Translations under genes and position numbers: made by a program | Notes under the pieces: generated by a model | What the model was told of the DNA's origin: nothing | The model's database searches: none | The model's input: the letters and a program-made list of their open reading frames with translations, nothing else | Source of the DNA: Maribacter antarcticus DSM 21422 | Lineage (GTDB): Bacteria > Bacteroidota > Bacteroidia > Flavobacteriales > Flavobacteriaceae | NCBI RefSeq assembly: GCF_000621125.1 | Contig: NZ_JHZC01000004.1 | Span: 124,001 to 188,000, forward strand | Reading direction: 5' to 3' | DNA length: 64,000 nt | Part shown: positions 61,584-64,000 of the stretch, one piece after another | Layout of the letters: each line of letters starts with the position of its first letter | Numbering within the stretch: position 1 is the first letter of the stretch

Positions 61584-64000
61584 TTATTCGACCACTTCTA
61601 TATCATATAGTCCGTTCACGGGTCTTCCGTCATTGGTAATCCCTTCTACTTTTACCAAATATGCACCGGTAGTATCCCCAGTAAAAAAATCGACAGTCGA
61701 TTTTCCTTGATTGTTGAAGGTCAGTTCTGGTTTCCAGTATAGTGTAGTGCGGTAATCGGGTTTTTCTGGGTCTTCTTTACTATAGTCCGGGATGTAGAAT
61801 TCCCTTGTTTTATAGAAACCAGGTATTTTGAACCTTGCAATTCCTGGATATTCTTCTACAACCAATCGGTCTATGCCAATATATGGGTTGGTATACACTC
61901 CTATAACGCCATTAGCTCCTCGACTTCCCCAAAAGGCAGTGTCCGAACCATAAACTACATCTATAAAAGTGACGTCCATGGCTCTTAGTATTCGAAGAAA
62001 TTCAAAATCAGATTGTACACCGTCTATAAGAACCAATGGGTCCGAGCCTGCCATGACAGATGATTGCCCCATGCCAATAATCCTGATTTCTTGTCTCGGA
62101 TATGAACCGCTAACTATAATTCCGGGCATTCTCTGTATTAGATCTAATGCACTCAATGCCTTGCTTCCTGAAATGTCCTCTGTGTAAACACGCCTAGAGA
62201 ACAGGCTTCTGGTTAATGCGGATGTAGGATTTGATTCAAGAGATATTTGGGTTCTTGTTTTTTTCTTTTCGGTTATGATGACTTCATCCAACTGGGTCAC
62301 TTTTGTAGGGTCGTATTTAAAATCGTTGACCTTTTTCCGGTATTCCTCCTTCAGGTATTCTTGACTAAGTTCAACAGTACTGCGGTCGGTACGCTCGGTC
62401 TTTTTAAGTTTTGAGGCTAGCTTTTCGTTCTGTTCGTTCAAAAAGACAGAAAAATTTTTTCGTTTGTACTCGAATTTTGGTACGGAATCGTAGGCCTCTA
62501 CCGTAGCGTCTAGGCTGCCGTTGAAATAAAAAGGCCCAAAAACGAATTCTCCCTGAGTATTGGTCTCCTTTTTGGAATTGATAAGCTCGGGTCCGAACAG
62601 GTTTAATGTGGTAACGGTCTGTTTGGTCTGGAACGGGCTTTTGAACTTGGTGGTTCTACCGGACACCATAATGCCTTTTTCAGGGGCATATTCCGGAATC
62701 TTACTAACGTTTTTGGAAAGCATGTCTTTCCAAATAAATCGTCTCCAGCCATGGGTTAGCATCAGCGCGTCCAATAAGAATTTACGTTGCTTGGAATCCT
62801 CTGCAAAGAAAAAATCTGGGTTCTCTACACTGCCACCTAAATCAGAATCCAGCAGTAGCCAGCTTCTTATGTTGTTAGATGCTCCTTTACTACTGTTCTT
62901 AGAAACGACACCCATGGAGAAATCCCCTTTCAAGGGCTCACCCTCTTCATCGGTCAAGGCCATACTTAGATTCACCTTGTCACGAAGACCAAAGGTCTTT
63001 GTGGGTGCAGAAATGGTCAAACGAGCATCGTTTTCGGGGTTGTCTATAAAAACGAGGCGTTCGCTTATGGGCTCGCCATCACCGGAAAAGAGGGTAAACT
63101 GCGCGACCCCGTCTTGAAGTTCTTCTGTGTATATTTTGGTGGCATAGGACGCATTGTCCTGGGAGCTACCGATTCTTTTGAATATAAGGTCACCCCTCAA
63201 ATGGCCCACCAACAAAGTGCCTTCAAGGCCATTCTCTGTTGTGCTTGCCACTTGCACCAAAACATGGTCCTCCCGGTTCTTAAGACTTAATATACAACCA
63301 GATGCTAATGCCTCGGGCAATGGGAATTTCTGTTCTGTTCCCTTAAAAATGACACTTGCATAATACTGCTCCCCCTGTAAAGGGACAAAACCGACACTTC
63401 CTAGACCGAATTCAAAACTCTCGAAAGGTGCTACAATCTCGTCTTTTGAATTTTTGATATGGCCTTTTAGTGCTACCCCGTTACCTTTTGCATCAAGTAC
63501 TTCGAGCCCCATGGTACCAGGTAAGCCCTTAACAAGATGGCCTCCTTCGGGAAAGAATTTGATATCCGGTTTGCCGAATATGGCCTTATCGGTATTCCGT
63601 TCAAAACCACGAAGGGCCTTTGCCAGCGGAACCTGTTCCGCGCTCAGTCCAGTGCGTATTTCCTGAACGAAAATAGGGATGCTTTTCTCAAAAACGACTG
63701 GATCGGCATCATTGAGCATGTACTTGGTATAGGAACGCAGGGTATACTCCCCTTGTGCGATGTTATCATCGATTTGTATATCTCCGGAGGCGCCGATGTC
63801 ATCCACGAACAGTTTCCGTTGCACGATTACACTGTCTTGCGCATTAACCAGTTCCACATATACCACCTTGCTATTATCAGAGCGGTCATGCAAAATACCG
63901 TCTACAAGGTAGGTCTTAAACCAAATGGTCTCCCCATTGGTATAGAAATCCTTATCCGTATGCAGGTATGTTTTTTCGGGTGCCAGGTTACGGCTGTAGT
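61584..64000 (-). CDS. TonB plug-domain protein with MG2-like domains (5' end outside window)
   Basis: The frame stays open past the right edge, so the N-terminus and signal are missing. About 805 residues are visible. They start with LAPEKTYLHTDKDFYTNGET, the macroglobulin-like domain found in a Bacteroidota family of large envelope proteins. Later there is a TonB plug-like part with ALDLIQRMPGIIVSGSYPR, DPLVLIDGVQSDFEFL and GSRGANGVIGVYTNPY. No 22-strand barrel follows, so this is a plug without its own receptor barrel. Its role is unknown; similar proteins are annotated as TonB-dependent receptor plug proteins. Confidence 0.85.
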   Translation of the reverse strand, partial: YSRNLAPEKTYLHTDKDFYTNGETIWFKTYLVDGILHDRSDNSKVVYVELVNAQDSVIVQRKLFVDDIGASGDIQIDDNIAQGEYTLRSYTKYMLNDADPVVFEKSIPIFVQEIRTGLSAEQVPLAKALRGFERNTDKAIFGKPDIKFFPEGGHLVKGLPGTMGLEVLDAKGNGVALKGHIKNSKDEIVAPFESFEFGLGSVGFVPLQGEQYYASVIFKGTEQKFPLPEALASGCILSLKNREDHVLVQVASTTENGLEGTLLVGHLRGDLIFKRIGSSQDNASYATKIYTEELQDGVAQFTLFSGDGEPISERLVFIDNPENDARLTISAPTKTFGLRDKVNLSMALTDEEGEPLKGDFSMGVVSKNSSKGASNNIRSWLLLDSDLGGSVENPDFFFAEDSKQRKFLLDALMLTHGWRRFIWKDMLSKNVSKIPEYAPEKGIMVSGRTTKFKSPFQTKQTVTTLNLFGPELINSKKETNTQGEFVFGPFYFNGSLDATVEAYDSVPKFEYKRKNFSVFLNEQNEKLASKLKKTERTDRSTVELSQEYLKEEYRKKVNDFKYDPTKVTQLDEVIITEKKKTRTQISLESNPTSALTRSLFSRRVYTEDISGSKALSALDLIQRMPGIIVSGSYPRQEIRIIGMGQSSVMAGSDPLVLIDGVQSDFEFLRILRAMDVTFIDVVYGSDTAFWGSRGANGVIGVYTNPYIGIDRLVVEEYPGIARFKIPGFYKTREFYIPDYSKEDPEKPDYRTTLYWKPELTFNNQGKSTVDFFTGDTTGAYLVKVEGITNDGRPVNGLYDIEVVE

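Noticed and set aside
1-64000. CRISPR arrays, tRNA or rRNA genes.
   Set aside because: No regularly spaced direct repeats and no cloverleaf-like or rRNA segments were recognised by eye. A tRNAscan or CRISPR finder run would settle this.

Overview
The window is AT-rich and reads as the chromosome of a member of the Bacteroidota, most likely a marine Flavobacteriaceae. The signs are the promoter form TTG-N19-TAnnTTTG (clear before rpsA and lpdA), DUF6090 and DUF4097/DUF2807 proteins, a MoxR-DUF58-DUF4350-DUF4129-SpoIIM cluster, a secreted DPP-IV, a CSPTR-type sulfatase, and small ECF sigma/anti-sigma pairs. No rRNA, tRNA or CRISPR array was seen.

Regions. (1) 1-10656: DUF547 lipoprotein, TIGR04283-type glycosyltransferase and a double VOC protein (possibly the edge of an arsenosugar locus), an ECF sigma/RskA-like pair, SodC, an alpha/beta-hydrolase-OsmC fusion, cardiolipin synthase and DPP-IV. 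(2) about 10.7-23.1 kb: an accessory island. A decayed tyrosine recombinase reads rightward. To its left lies a run of unrelated genes and relics all on the minus strand: sulfatase, two GNAT acetyltransferases, cupin, N-acyl-D-amino-acid deacylase, M24 peptidase, two DUF6090 genes and small orphans. Most have a structured, partly homologous repeat at or just after the stop codon. This is the layout of an integron and its cassette array, but the sites do not match textbook attC. (3) 23.4-31.3 kb: a tightly overlapping MoxR/DUF58/SpoIIM membrane operon, with divergent RDD and TRIC-like membrane proteins. (4) 31.3-43.7 kb: cyclophilin and Nudix genes whose start codons overlap head to head, an acyltransferase, an ECF sigma factor with a membrane partner, an M20 amidohydrolase, an NDH-2 pseudogene, XerD, AroQ, dihydrolipoyl dehydrogenase and MsrB. 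(5) 43.8-50.5 kb: glycogen branching enzyme, GH31 glucosidase, M48 protease and UMF1-type MFS on the plus strand. (6) 50.5-53.5 kb: an ECF sigma operon ending in two adhesin-like beta-solenoid genes. (7) 53.7-64 kb: Lon behind a perfect palindrome, Cmk, a BON-LysM protein, a broken metallopeptidase, ribosomal protein S1 with a structured leader, and a large plug-domain protein running off the end.

A recurring oddity is genes interrupted by in-frame stop codons with few or no frameshifts: the deacylase, one DUF6090 gene, the metallopeptidase, and NDH-2 with five. The integrase has two in-frame stops plus an apparent one-base shift just after its start. The decay is concentrated in, but not confined to, the island.
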